This document shows, in pieces, positions 9,221 through 17,546 of a DNA stretch of 59,468 nt. Location of the stretch: NCBI GenBank assembly GCA_900316475.1, contig ONDA01000016.1:1-59468 (forward strand), given 5' to 3'. Origin of the DNA: an uncultured Prevotellaceae bacterium (GTDB lineage: Bacteria > Bacteroidota > Bacteroidia > Bacteroidales > Bacteroidaceae). Both the position numbers and the translations under genes were made by a program. How positions within the stretch are numbered: the stretch's first letter is position 1; the number at the start of each line of letters is the position of its first letter. The notes beneath the pieces are model-generated. The model searched no databases, had not been told where the DNA came from, and saw nothing but the letters and a program-made list of their open reading frames with translations.

Positions 9221-10168
9221 TTAAATCATGCATGAATAGTGGTCAACAACGCCCAAGAGTCTTTGGGCAGTATCCACGACTAACACACTGTGTATCTTGT
9301 ACTTATTCATTATTCGCTGAATCTCTGAAATCTTTGCCTGTGGCCCTACGGTCTTTGGCGTCGTGGTCATGATGTCGGCCACAGTATGGTCGAAGAAATG
9401 GGCTTGCCACTTCTCCATAGCACGGCGGATGTCGCCGTCGGTAATCAGACCGGCAACGCAGCCGTCGGTCTCTGCAACGCCCAACCCGAGTTTCCCTTTA
9501 CTGACTTGGATGATGGCTTCGCCCAGGTGCATGTCCGGCGAGATGACGGGTAGGTCGGTAGTGCGCATCACATCCTGGGCAGTAGTGAGCAACCTTTTCC
9601 CCAACTCGCCGCCTGGGTGGAACTGCGCAAAATCCTGCGGTTTGAAATGACGTTTCTTGATAAGTGCTACGGCCAGAGCGTCGCCCATCACCATCTGTGC
9701 CGTGGCACTGCTGGTAGGAGCCAGGTTCATAGGGTCAGCCTCGTGTCGCACACTGACATTCAGGTGGCAACTGGCGTATTTTGCCAGGAGTGAGTTAGGA
9801 TTGCCACTCATGGCGATGATGGGTATCTGCATCTGAAGCACCATTGGGATGAAGCGCAGCAGTTCGTCCGTCTGTCCGGAGTTGGAAATAGCCAGCACCA
9901 CGTCGTTGCAGGTCATCACGCCCAAGTCTCCGTGAAAGACGTCCAAGGGGTTGATGAAGAACGAAGGTGTGCCGGTAGACGACAGCGTGGCGGCAATCTT
10001 GGCACCCACGTGGCCGCTTTTGCCTACGCCGGTAACAATGATCTTGCCATGACATCGGTACATCAGCTCCACAGCCCGGTCAAACTCCTGTGTCATTTTC
10101 GGAATCAGTTCGAGCAGTGCGTCAGCCTCGTCTTTAATGCATTTTATGCCATATTCTCTTGCCGTCAT
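9221..10168 (-). CDS. kdsD: Arabinose-5-phosphate isomerase (KdsD/KpsF type)
   Basis: 315 aa. The enzyme converts ribulose-5-phosphate to arabinose-5-phosphate, the first step to KDO. An N-terminal SIS domain (about 30-165) shows GVGKSGHVGAKIAATLSSTG and AISNSGQTDE, the phosphosugar-binding loops; two CBS domains follow (VMRTTDLPVI..., IMTTTPKTVG...). The length fits the family. The start overlaps the kdsA stop as ATGA, so the two KDO genes are translationally coupled and act in sequence. Confidence 0.92.
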   Translation of the reverse strand: MTAREYGIKCIKDEADALLELIPKMTQEFDRAVELMYRCHGKIIVTGVGKSGHVGAKIAATLSSTGTPSFFINPLDVFHGDLGVMTCNDVVLAISNSGQTDELLRFIPMVLQMQIPIIAMSGNPNSLLAKYASCHLNVSVRHEADPMNLAPTSSATAQMVMGDALAVALIKKRHFKPQDFAQFHPGGELGKRLLTTAQDVMRTTDLPVISPDMHLGEAIIQVSKGKLGLGVAETDGCVAGLITDGDIRRAMEKWQAHFFDHTVADIMTTTPKTVGPQAKISEIQRIMNKYKIHSVLVVDTAQRLLGVVDHYSCMI

Positions 10169-10929
10169 CTTATCAGTTCTTTGATCAGTTCTTCCAGTTT
10201 GTCTAATTCCAGCATGTTAGCAGCGTCGCTCAGTCCGCGGTCGGGGTCGGGATGTACCTCGAAGAACCATCCTGTGGCACCGAAAGCCTTCGCTGCCAGT
10301 GCCATCTGCGGTACGAAGCGGCGGTCGCCGCCCGTCTTGCCGTCGCTGCCGTTAGGACGCTGCACGCTGTGGGTACAGTCCATAATGACTGTCGGCACCA
10401 GTTCCAGCATATCGGGTATGTTGCGGAAGTCGACCACTAAGTTGTTGTAGCCCATCATATTGCCGCGCTCCGTCAGCCACACGTCAGTAGCGCCGGCTTC
10501 GCGGGCCTTCTCTACAGGGTATTTCATATCGCGGCCGCTCAGGAACTGTGCCTTCTTGATGTTTACGGTACGTCCCGTCTTGGCGGCGGCGACTAAAAGG
10601 TCTGTCTGCCGGCAGAGGAACGCTGGTATCTGCAGGATGTCGCAGACCTCGCCGACAGGTTCGGCCTGCCAGCTTTCGTGGATGTCGGTCAGGAGTTTCA
10701 GTCCGTACTTCGTCTTCACGTCGGCCAGCATCTGCAGGCCGCGCTCCAGTCCAGGACCACGGAAAGAGTGTATCGACGTGCGGTTGGCCTTGTCGAATGA
10801 GGCCTTGAAGATGATGTTTGTTCCGAGGGCACTGTTTATTCTTACCAACTCCTGAGCTACTGTGTCGAGCAGCTCAGCTGATTCGATGACGCAGGGACCT
10901 GCAATGATGGTTCTGTTGTTCATGTTCAT
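10165..10929 (-). CDS. kdsA: 3-deoxy-8-phosphooctulonate synthase (KDO-8-P synthase)
   Basis: About 254 aa. KdsA condenses phosphoenolpyruvate with arabinose-5-phosphate to KDO-8-P. Visible hallmarks are IAGPCVIES at the N-terminus, FKASFDKANRTS, the GLKLLTDIHE strand, and the HSVQRP stretch near the C-terminus. The longest frame would begin with a TTG at 10941, but that TTG is the last three bases of the TATATTTG promoter box, so translation must begin at an ATG further on (10929 or 10923). The mRNA leader would then be only about 5-11 nt. First gene of the kdsA-kdsD-regulator-PLD operon. Confidence 0.93.
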   Translation of the reverse strand: MNMNNRTIIAGPCVIESAELLDTVAQELVRINSALGTNIIFKASFDKANRTSIHSFRGPGLERGLQMLADVKTKYGLKLLTDIHESWQAEPVGEVCDILQIPAFLCRQTDLLVAAAKTGRTVNIKKAQFLSGRDMKYPVEKAREAGATDVWLTERGNMMGYNNLVVDFRNIPDMLELVPTVIMDCTHSVQRPNGSDGKTGGDRRFVPQMALAAKAFGATGWFFEVHPDPDRGLSDAANMLELDKLEELIKELIR

Positions 10930-10938
10930 ATCAACGTG

Positions 10939-10946
10939 CAAATATA
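10939..10946 (-). promoter_or_regulatory. Promoter -7 box TATATTTG for the kdsA operon
   Basis: Bacteroidota TAnnTTTG consensus between the mscS stop and kdsA. Transcription from here would give an almost leaderless kdsA mRNA. Confidence 0.65.
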
Positions 10947-10973
10947 CAGATTTTTTTTATAAACGATGAACAA

Positions 10974-13313
10974 TTAAGAATTATTAATAATGTGAATGTC
11001 TCTTTGCGGGAATGGAATTTCTATATTGTGGGCTCTCAGTGTGTCGTAGACACATTTCAAGACATCGCTGACGACGTAGGACTTCTTGACGGCATCGGCC
11101 CAGACGAAGAGCTTGAAGTCGATGCTTGAGTCGTTCATCTGCGAGACGACCGACTTCACCTGCTTCTCGGGATCCATCCATTCGTGGTGCAGCCCGTTGA
11201 CGGCCTCTTCGATCAGCTGTGATACCTGTTGAAGGTTGGAGCCGTAGGCCACACCGAAGGGCACGACGGCCAGCACGTAGCCGTGGTTCTTGGTCAGGTT
11301 CTTGTAGTTCTTCGCGAAGAGCTGTGAGTTCTGGAAGGTGATGACCTCGCCGCCGAGCGATTCTACGACTGTGGAGGTATAGCTGATGCTGGTCACCTTG
11401 CCCATCGTGCCGTCAACCTCTATCCAGTCGCCCACCTTCACGCGGCCAGCCATCAGTGAGGCGCCGTAGTAGATGTTCTCGATGATGTCTTTGGAAGCGA
11501 AACCGATACCTGTAGACAGACCTCCGGAGATGGCTACGAGCCAGGCGATGCTGATGTTGAGGATGCTGAGCGATATGAGCAGCCAGACGCCCCAGACGAG
11601 AACCTGTATGACGTTGCGCCCCATGACCTCGCGGCTCTGAGCCGTCGAGGGGTCCTGCTGCTCGTAGTGCAGGCGCATGAACTGTAAGACGGTTTTCGTG
11701 ACATAACGGAAGAGGAACCACAGGTTGACGACCATCGCCACCTTGAGGATGCTGACACTGAGGTTCTTCGTGTCGATGAATTTACGCTGGAACAGCTGTA
11801 TGCAGAGGTCGCTTAGGTTGAATATGTCAGCAGCCCAATAGATGCTTAGCATGACGGACAATACACCCATCACCGGCAGGGCAACCATATACAGAAGATC
11901 GTAGAACCAGCTCTTCGTGATTGGAGCGTCCTCCAGTCCGTGGCGTGCGCCGTACAGATGGACATAGCGGCTGGCGCAGGTGATGGTCAGTATACAGGTG
12001 AGTTGCATAATCCACCAGATGAGCAGCTGTACGCTGAAGAGTGTGTAGCCCGACCATGAGAGACAGACGGAGGCGATGAACACCGTTAGTGAGATATAGG
12101 TGTAGAACATGTCTGAGCGGGGCACGTTGCGGTTGTGGCGCTTGATGACTATCCATTGCCATAACGTACATACGAGCAGGACGGGAGGTAGCAGCAGGTT
12201 GACGAGTCCATTGGGAATGAGAATGATGCGGAAGGCGATGACGATGAACCCGATGACTACCAGGGGGGCATAGATGCGGAAGGCACTCTTGATCTGGTTG
12301 CCGCTGACGCGCAGTAGCAGGGAGATGAGGATGACTCCCAATAGCCAGGCATACTCTATAAGCAGGTCGCTGGCCATGATGAAGAAGTTCTGGTCGAGCG
12401 TGGCGCGCAGAACGCCCATGATGATGGCGAAGGTGATGGTGGTGGTGGCCATTATCAGACATGCACGCTTCTTCATGAATTCCTCGGTATGCAGGCGCTT
12501 AGGCATGAGGAAGCGGAAGGCGAGCTGGTTGAGGATGATGGCGATGATGACATAGAGGGCTATGATACCGAACAGTCCGAAGATGACGCTGCTGTCCCAT
12601 TGCGAACTCTTTAGCTTCGACTTGTATTTGCTCTGTATGGCGTCGTGCGTGTCCTGCAGGTTGTATTGTAGGCGTTTCAGGATGGTGAAATAGTTCTGTC
12701 CGCCGTTCTTGAAAATGCTGGTCTGTATGTCGTTGTAACGCTTGTTGGCATAGTCGTTGAGGTTCTTCAGGCGCTTCTCGGTGGCCTTATAATAGCTGAT
12801 GTACTGGGCAATCTTGTTGCGGTTGGCCATCAGCGAGTCACGGATGCTGCCGGCTAACATCAGACAAGTCCGCCGATTGCTCTTGCCCCGTTTGCTAAGC
12901 AAGTTCTCGGGCATCTGTCTGAGACTGTTCATCAGGCTGTCGTACTTGGCAATGTCAGTATCGGTCGTGGTCATGAAGTTGCGGAACGGCGTCTGCTTTC
13001 GGCGGAATTGATTGTACTGCTCCGTGGCTTGATGGCAGGCGTAGGTCATGTCGAACACGCTGTTCTGGTTCTGTGAGTAGAGCATCAGCGAGTTCTGATT
13101 GCTCTGCTTTACTGTCTCCATTAACTGGTTGAGAATGTAGTCGTTAATCGTTTTCCTTTCAGAAGAACTTTCGGATAGGATACGGCGTTGCTCTCTCAGT
13201 TCGGCACGCAGCACTTCTAACGTTTGGTCAAGGTCGCGCTCTTTAAGAACAGCGTTGGTTTCTGGCAGTGCCGTGATGACTATCAGCAGGCATAAAAGTA
13301 GTCTTTTCATCAT
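10974..13313 (-). CDS. MscS-family mechanosensitive ion channel with long N-terminal domain
   Basis: About 779 aa: signal sequence (MMKRLLLCLLIVITALPETNA), a periplasmic coiled-coil-rich domain to about residue 235, then roughly ten membrane segments, and the MscS core near the C-terminus. The pore helix is recognisable (AISGGLSTGIGFASKDIIENI), followed by the beta domain (VKVGDWIEVDGTMGKVTSISYTSTVV). These channels open on membrane tension and release solutes in osmotic downshock; the extended form resembles MscK/MscM. Start chosen at the ATG ATG pair (13313/13310) because promoter boxes lie upstream within the longer frame. Confidence 0.85.
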   Translation of the reverse strand: MMKRLLLCLLIVITALPETNAVLKERDLDQTLEVLRAELREQRRILSESSSERKTINDYILNQLMETVKQSNQNSLMLYSQNQNSVFDMTYACHQATEQYNQFRRKQTPFRNFMTTTDTDIAKYDSLMNSLRQMPENLLSKRGKSNRRTCLMLAGSIRDSLMANRNKIAQYISYYKATEKRLKNLNDYANKRYNDIQTSIFKNGGQNYFTILKRLQYNLQDTHDAIQSKYKSKLKSSQWDSSVIFGLFGIIALYVIIAIILNQLAFRFLMPKRLHTEEFMKKRACLIMATTTITFAIIMGVLRATLDQNFFIMASDLLIEYAWLLGVILISLLLRVSGNQIKSAFRIYAPLVVIGFIVIAFRIILIPNGLVNLLLPPVLLVCTLWQWIVIKRHNRNVPRSDMFYTYISLTVFIASVCLSWSGYTLFSVQLLIWWIMQLTCILTITCASRYVHLYGARHGLEDAPITKSWFYDLLYMVALPVMGVLSVMLSIYWAADIFNLSDLCIQLFQRKFIDTKNLSVSILKVAMVVNLWFLFRYVTKTVLQFMRLHYEQQDPSTAQSREVMGRNVIQVLVWGVWLLISLSILNISIAWLVAISGGLSTGIGFASKDIIENIYYGASLMAGRVKVGDWIEVDGTMGKVTSISYTSTVVESLGGEVITFQNSQLFAKNYKNLTKNHGYVLAVVPFGVAYGSNLQQVSQLIEEAVNGLHHEWMDPEKQVKSVVSQMNDSSIDFKLFVWADAVKKSYVVSDVLKCVYDTLRAHNIEIPFPQRDIHIINNS

Positions 13314-13332
13314 GTCTTGTTTTTTAGGCTGG

Positions 13333-13340
13333 CAAAGGTA
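13333..13340 (-). promoter_or_regulatory. Promoter -7 box TACCTTTG for the MscS gene
   Basis: TAnnTTTG box 20 nt before the ATG at 13313. Confidence 0.55.
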
Positions 13341-13383
13341 GGTAATTTTGCAAAAATAACAAAGCAAAAAAGTGATTTTTTTA

Positions 13384-14478
13384 TCACGCCCTCATCAGGT
13401 CGCTCATCACCATGTCGCTGACGAAGAGCCCCTCACGGCTGAGTCGTAGCCGTTGGCCGTTGCGTGTCAGCAGTCCTTGGTCGATGTGCTTCTTTGCGTT
13501 GGTAAACAGATATTTGCGTTCCGCCTCCGTCAGCGTGTCGAGGTCGATGCCTTCGATGGTGCGTAGGGCTAACATCACGCGGTCGTTGTAGTGGGTGACG
13601 TCGTCGATGAATTCTTGCTCGCAGGTGAGTCTTCCGTCGTGGATGCTGTTGACATACAGCTGCAGGTCGCTCGGGTTCCATCGGCGGTAGCGTCCGTCGT
13701 AGCTGTGCGCCGCAGCACCGAGTCCTATGTAGGGAATGTCCGTCCAGTAGCTGCTGTTGTGGCGCGAGCGGTAGCCCGGCCGGGCAAAGTTCGAAATCTC
13801 GTAGTGCTCGTAGCCCGCAGCGTCGAGCCGGTCGATAAGCGTGTAGTACATAGCCCGTTCCGTCTCTTCGTCAGCTGCTTCAATGTTCATCCGGTGTAGT
13901 GGCGTGCCCTCTTCGATGCTCAGACAATAGGCTGAGACGTGTTCTGCACCGAGGGCTATGGCAGCGTCTATGTCGTGTTGCCAGTCGGCTGCCGTCTCGT
14001 CAGGGAAACCATACATCAGGTCGATGCTGATATTGTTGAACCCCGCCTTCCGTAAGCGGCTGAAGGCCTGTATCGCCTGTTCTGAGGTGTGACGCCGCCG
14101 CAGGAAGCGCAGTCGCTCGTTGTCGAATGTCTGTACCCCCATGGAGACCCTGTTCACAGGCAGCTGTGCCAGCTCTGTTGCCAGTTCCGCCGTCACGTCG
14201 TCGGGATTCACCTCGATGGTCACTTCTGCGTTGTCTGCCACCTTATATATATTATATAGGGCATCGAAGAGCTGCTGAAGTTGGCTGATGGTCAGCTGCG
14301 AGGGTGTGCCTCCGCCGAGGTAGACGGTGCTGATGGTGTCGCCAGTCGTCCGCATGGCCATTTCGCGGCAGAGAGCGTCGGCATACTGCTGGCGCAGCTC
14401 CCTTTTCACGGTGGAGTAGAAGCCGCAGTAAATACATCTGCTAGCACAGAATGGAATATGTATATATATGCCTGTCAT
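13384..14478 (-). CDS. hemW: HemW, radical SAM heme chaperone (coproporphyrinogen III oxidase-like)
   Basis: 364 aa from the ATG at 14478. The radical SAM cluster is CASRCIYC (Cys11, 15, 18) within the family opening MTGIYIHIPFC. Further landmarks: GGGTPS, the VSMGVQTFD strand, DLMYGFPDE, and AYCLSIEEGT. HemW was long annotated as oxygen-independent coproporphyrinogen oxidase, but this shorter form with a Phe after the cysteines is associated with heme binding and transfer. The longer open frame upstream runs across the intergenic region shared with divergent fusA2 and is unlikely to be translated. Confidence 0.88.
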   Translation of the reverse strand: MTGIYIHIPFCASRCIYCGFYSTVKRELRQQYADALCREMAMRTTGDTISTVYLGGGTPSQLTISQLQQLFDALYNIYKVADNAEVTIEVNPDDVTAELATELAQLPVNRVSMGVQTFDNERLRFLRRRHTSEQAIQAFSRLRKAGFNNISIDLMYGFPDETAADWQHDIDAAIALGAEHVSAYCLSIEEGTPLHRMNIEAADEETERAMYYTLIDRLDAAGYEHYEISNFARPGYRSRHNSSYWTDIPYIGLGAAAHSYDGRYRRWNPSDLQLYVNSIHDGRLTCEQEFIDDVTHYNDRVMLALRTIEGIDLDTLTEAERKYLFTNAKKHIDQGLLTRNGQRLRLSREGLFVSDMVMSDLMRA

Positions 14479-14553
14479 TGCTGAATTCGGCACAAAAATA
14501 CTAAAATATTTTAATATTTGAAAGATTTCGTTGGTTTTTTCCGCGAAAATGTC

Positions 14554-14561
14554 TACCTTTA
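14554..14561 (+). promoter_or_regulatory. Possible promoter box TACCTTTA for fusA2
   Basis: One mismatch to TAnnTTTG (final A for G), 50 nt upstream of the ATG at 14612, in the hemW/fusA2 divergent intergenic region. Confidence 0.35.
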
Positions 14562-14611
14562 GCGTCCGATATCTGAAAACCAAAAATTTTAAACCTAAAA
14601 ATATAACTATT

Positions 14612-16771
14612 ATGAAAGTTTATCAGACTAACGAGATTAAGAACATTGCACTGCTTGGCAGTGCGGGTAGCGGCAAGACAACTCTTGCCGAAGCAATGGT
14701 TTACGAAGCTGGCATCATCAAGCGTCGCGGCACCGTAGAGGGTAAGAACACGATGAGCGACTACTTCCCTGTAGAGCAGGAGTACGGCTACTCGGTGTTC
14801 TCTACTGTCTTCCATGTAGAGTGGAACAACAAGAAGCTGAATATCATCGACTGCCCGGGCAGTGACGACTTCGTGGGCGGTGCCATCACGGCTCTGAACG
14901 TTACCGACCAGGCTGTCATCCTCATCAACGGCCAGTACGGTCCCGAGGTGGGTACGCAGAATGCTTTCCGCTATACCGACAAGCTGCAGAAGCCCGTCAT
15001 CTTCCTCGTCAATCAGTTGGACCGCGAGAACTGCGACTTCGACGCCCTGTTGTCGAACATGAAGGAGATTTACGGCGACAAGTGCGTCCCCGTACAGTAT
15101 CCTATCGCTACCGGTCCCGACTTCAACGCCGTCATCGACGTGCTGCTGATGAAGAAGTACTCCTGGAAGCCCGAGGGTGGCGCCCCCATCATCGAGGATA
15201 TTCCCGCTGAGGAGATGGAGAAGGCCAAGGAGCTGCACGCTGCCCTCGTTGAGGCTGCTGCCGCCAATGACGACACGCTGATGGAGAAGTTCTTCGAGAC
15301 GGAAAGCCTGACCGAGGACGAGATGCGTGAGGGCATCCGCAAGGGTCTCGTCACCCGCTCTATCTTCCCCGTCTTCTGCGTCTGCGCTGGCAAGGATATG
15401 GGCGTACGCCGTCTGATGGAGTTCTTGGGCAACGTGGTGCCCTTCGTCAGCGAGATGCCGAAGGTACACAATACCCGTGGTGAGGAGATTACGCCCGACA
15501 CCGCCGGTCCCGCTTCCATCTATTTCTTCAAGACGGGTGTGGAGCCCCACATCGGTGAGGTGTCTTACTTCAAGGTGATGAGCGGCTGCATCAAGCCGGG
15601 CGACGACCTGAACAATGCCGACCGCGGTTCCAAGGAGCGCATCGGCACCATCTATGCCTGTGCCGGCTCTAACCGTATCGCCGTCGACCAGCTGAATGCC
15701 GGTGACATCGGCTGTACCGTGAAGCTGAAGGACGTCAAGACGGGCAACACCCTGAATGGCAAGGATTGTGACAACCGTTTCGACTTCATCAAATATCCTA
15801 ACTCTAAGTACTCGCGTGCCGTGAAGGCCGTCAACGAGAGCGAGACCGAGAAGATGATGGCAGCTCTGACGAAGATGCGTCAGGAGGATCCCACGTGGGT
15901 GGTCGAGCAGTCGAAAGAGCTCCGCCAGATTATCGTTCATGGACAGGGTGAGTTCCACCTGCGCACGCTGAAGTGGCGTATGGAGAACAACGAGAAGATT
16001 CAGATAGAGTATCTGGAGCCGAAGATTCCGTATCGTGAGACGATTACGAAGATGGCCCGTGCCGACTATCGTCACAAGAAGCAGTCGGGTGGTGCCGGAC
16101 AGTTCGGCGAAGTACACCTGATTGTTGAGCCATACGCTGACGGTATGCCCGATCCGACGAGCTTCACCATCAACGGCCAGGAGTTCAAGATGAACATCAA
16201 GTCGAAGGAAGAGAAAGAACTGGAGTGGGGTGGTAAGCTTGTCTTCATCAACTCCGTCGTGGGTGGTGCCATCGATATGCGCTTCATGCCCGCTATCCTG
16301 AAGGGCGTGATGGAGCGTATGGAGCGCGGTCCGCTGACGGGTTCTTACGCCCGCGACGTGCGCGTCATCGTCTACGACGGTAAGATGCACCCCGTCGACT
16401 CTAACGAACTTTCGTTCATGCTCGCTGCCCGTAACGCCTTCTCGGCAGCCTTCCGCGAGGCCGGTCCGAAGGTGCTGGAGCCTATCTACGACCTCGAGGT
16501 CTACGTGCCCGCCGACTATATGGGCGACGTGATGAGCGACCTGCAGGGCCGTCGTGCCATGATTATGGGTATGGACTCTGAGGCCGGCTATCAGAAGCTC
16601 TCGGCCAAGATTCCTCTGAAGGAGCTGTCTAACTACTCCATCGCTCTCAGCTCGCTGACGGGTGGCCGTGCTTCGTTCTCAACGAAGTTCGCCAGCTACG
16701 AGCTCGTGCCGAACGACATTCAGCAGCAGCTCATCAAGGAGCACGAGGCTGAACTCAAGGAGGAAGAGTAA
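14612..16771 (+). CDS. fusA2: EF-G2-type elongation factor G paralog, catalytic His replaced
   Basis: 719 aa with the EF-G domain order (GTPase, II, III, IV, V). The P-loop is GSAGSGKTT, G4 is NQLD. The G3 motif reads DCPGSDDF where canonical EF-G has DTPGHVDF, so the His that activates the hydrolytic water is a Ser. Domain IV shows RKQSGGAGQFGEVHL-like sequence (HKKQSGGAGQFGEV). In Bacteroides thetaiotaomicron an EF-G paralog reported to lack GTPase activity supports translation under carbon starvation and in the gut; this gene looks like that family. Strong GC bias toward ending codons indicates high expression. Start at 14612 (MKVYQTNEIKN) fits the family; the upstream extension overlaps the promoter region. 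Confidence 0.88.
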   Translation: MKVYQTNEIKNIALLGSAGSGKTTLAEAMVYEAGIIKRRGTVEGKNTMSDYFPVEQEYGYSVFSTVFHVEWNNKKLNIIDCPGSDDFVGGAITALNVTDQAVILINGQYGPEVGTQNAFRYTDKLQKPVIFLVNQLDRENCDFDALLSNMKEIYGDKCVPVQYPIATGPDFNAVIDVLLMKKYSWKPEGGAPIIEDIPAEEMEKAKELHAALVEAAAANDDTLMEKFFETESLTEDEMREGIRKGLVTRSIFPVFCVCAGKDMGVRRLMEFLGNVVPFVSEMPKVHNTRGEEITPDTAGPASIYFFKTGVEPHIGEVSYFKVMSGCIKPGDDLNNADRGSKERIGTIYACAGSNRIAVDQLNAGDIGCTVKLKDVKTGNTLNGKDCDNRFDFIKYPNSKYSRAVKAVNESETEKMMAALTKMRQEDPTWVVEQSKELRQIIVHGQGEFHLRTLKWRMENNEKIQIEYLEPKIPYRETITKMARADYRHKKQSGGAGQFGEVHLIVEPYADGMPDPTSFTINGQEFKMNIKSKEEKELEWGGKLVFINSVVGGAIDMRFMPAILKGVMERMERGPLTGSYARDVRVIVYDGKMHPVDSNELSFMLAARNAFSAAFREAGPKVLEPIYDLEVYVPADYMGDVMSDLQGRRAMIMGMDSEAGYQKLSAKIPLKELSNYSIALSSLTGGRASFSTKFASYELVPNDIQQQLIKEHEAELKEEE

Positions 16772-16787
16772 GTGTAACAAATACGAG

Positions 16788-16830
16788 AAGAGGGGCGAAC
16801 CGCAGCGGTTTGCCCCTCTTTTTCTTTTTC
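16788..16830. terminator. Intrinsic terminator between fusA2 and aat
   Basis: Stem AAGAGGGGCGAACCG with CGGTTTGCCCCTCTT around a very short loop, then a T-rich tract (16819-16829). It ends fusA2 transcription and may also serve the convergent aat operon. Confidence 0.8.
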
Positions 16831-16856
16831 CTTTCTCTCAACAACAGCGTCGTCTG

Positions 16857-17546
16857 TCAGCACAGTTCTTGCTTGTTCAGTATTTCCATATACTTGTCGT
16901 AGGAGATATACTTGCCTCCCATGGATTTGAGATGAGGGGTCTCGAACTGGCAGTCAATAAAGAGTCCGCCAACCTCATCAAGAGTTTTAGCCAAATGTAT
17001 CAATGCCAACTTCGAGGCGTTGGGCACTAACGAGAACATACTCTCACCAAAGAACGCATGACGGATGACAACACCATACAACCCGCCAACAAGCTTCATC
17101 TCTTTCGTTTCAGATGAGGCGTCCGATGGCTCCCATACTTCAACGCTTGCTGCATATCCCCGGCGGTACAACTCCGTATAGGCTCGTATTATCTCCGGGC
17201 CAAGCCAGGCTCCGCTTTCCTGATAGCGCCCGTCAGCTGTGGAACAGCCACGTATGACACCATCAAAATACTCGTTAATGGTTACCGTGTACTTGTTCTG
17301 GCGCATCAGCTGCTTCATGGAGTGACTGATATGTATCTCTTTGGGGAAGATGACATATCTGTCCTGGGGGCAATACCAATGGGGCTCATCGATGTCGCGA
17401 AAAGAGAACCACGGGAAAAAGCCATTACTATAGGCCAGCAGCAGTCGTTCGACCGACAGATCGCCGCCAACAGCCACGAGTCCGCTCCTCTCCCCTAAAC
17501 GAGGGTCGGGAAACCACAATTCATGATCCAATTGATAAACAGCCAT
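16857..17546 (-). CDS. aat: Leucyl/phenylalanyl-tRNA-protein transferase
   Basis: 229 aa. Aat adds Leu or Phe to proteins with N-terminal Lys or Arg, creating primary N-degrons. Family marks: FPWFSF after the LLLAYSNG stretch, WYCPQDR, FGESMFS, LIHLAKTL, and FIDCQFETPHLKSMGG. Its start overlaps the 3' end of clpA by 26 bp, so it is the last gene of a clpS-clpA-aat operon, which joins degron maker, adaptor and unfoldase. Confidence 0.93.
   Translation of the reverse strand: MAVYQLDHELWFPDPRLGERSGLVAVGGDLSVERLLLAYSNGFFPWFSFRDIDEPHWYCPQDRYVIFPKEIHISHSMKQLMRQNKYTVTINEYFDGVIRGCSTADGRYQESGAWLGPEIIRAYTELYRRGYAASVEVWEPSDASSETKEMKLVGGLYGVVIRHAFFGESMFSLVPNASKLALIHLAKTLDEVGGLFIDCQFETPHLKSMGGKYISYDKYMEILNKQELC

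Noticed and set aside
14501-16390. 629-codon open frame on the minus strand opposite fusA2
   Set aside because: It mirrors fusA2, whose strong codon bias keeps the antisense frame open; rich in H, L, V, D with no domain; also overlaps hemW start region.
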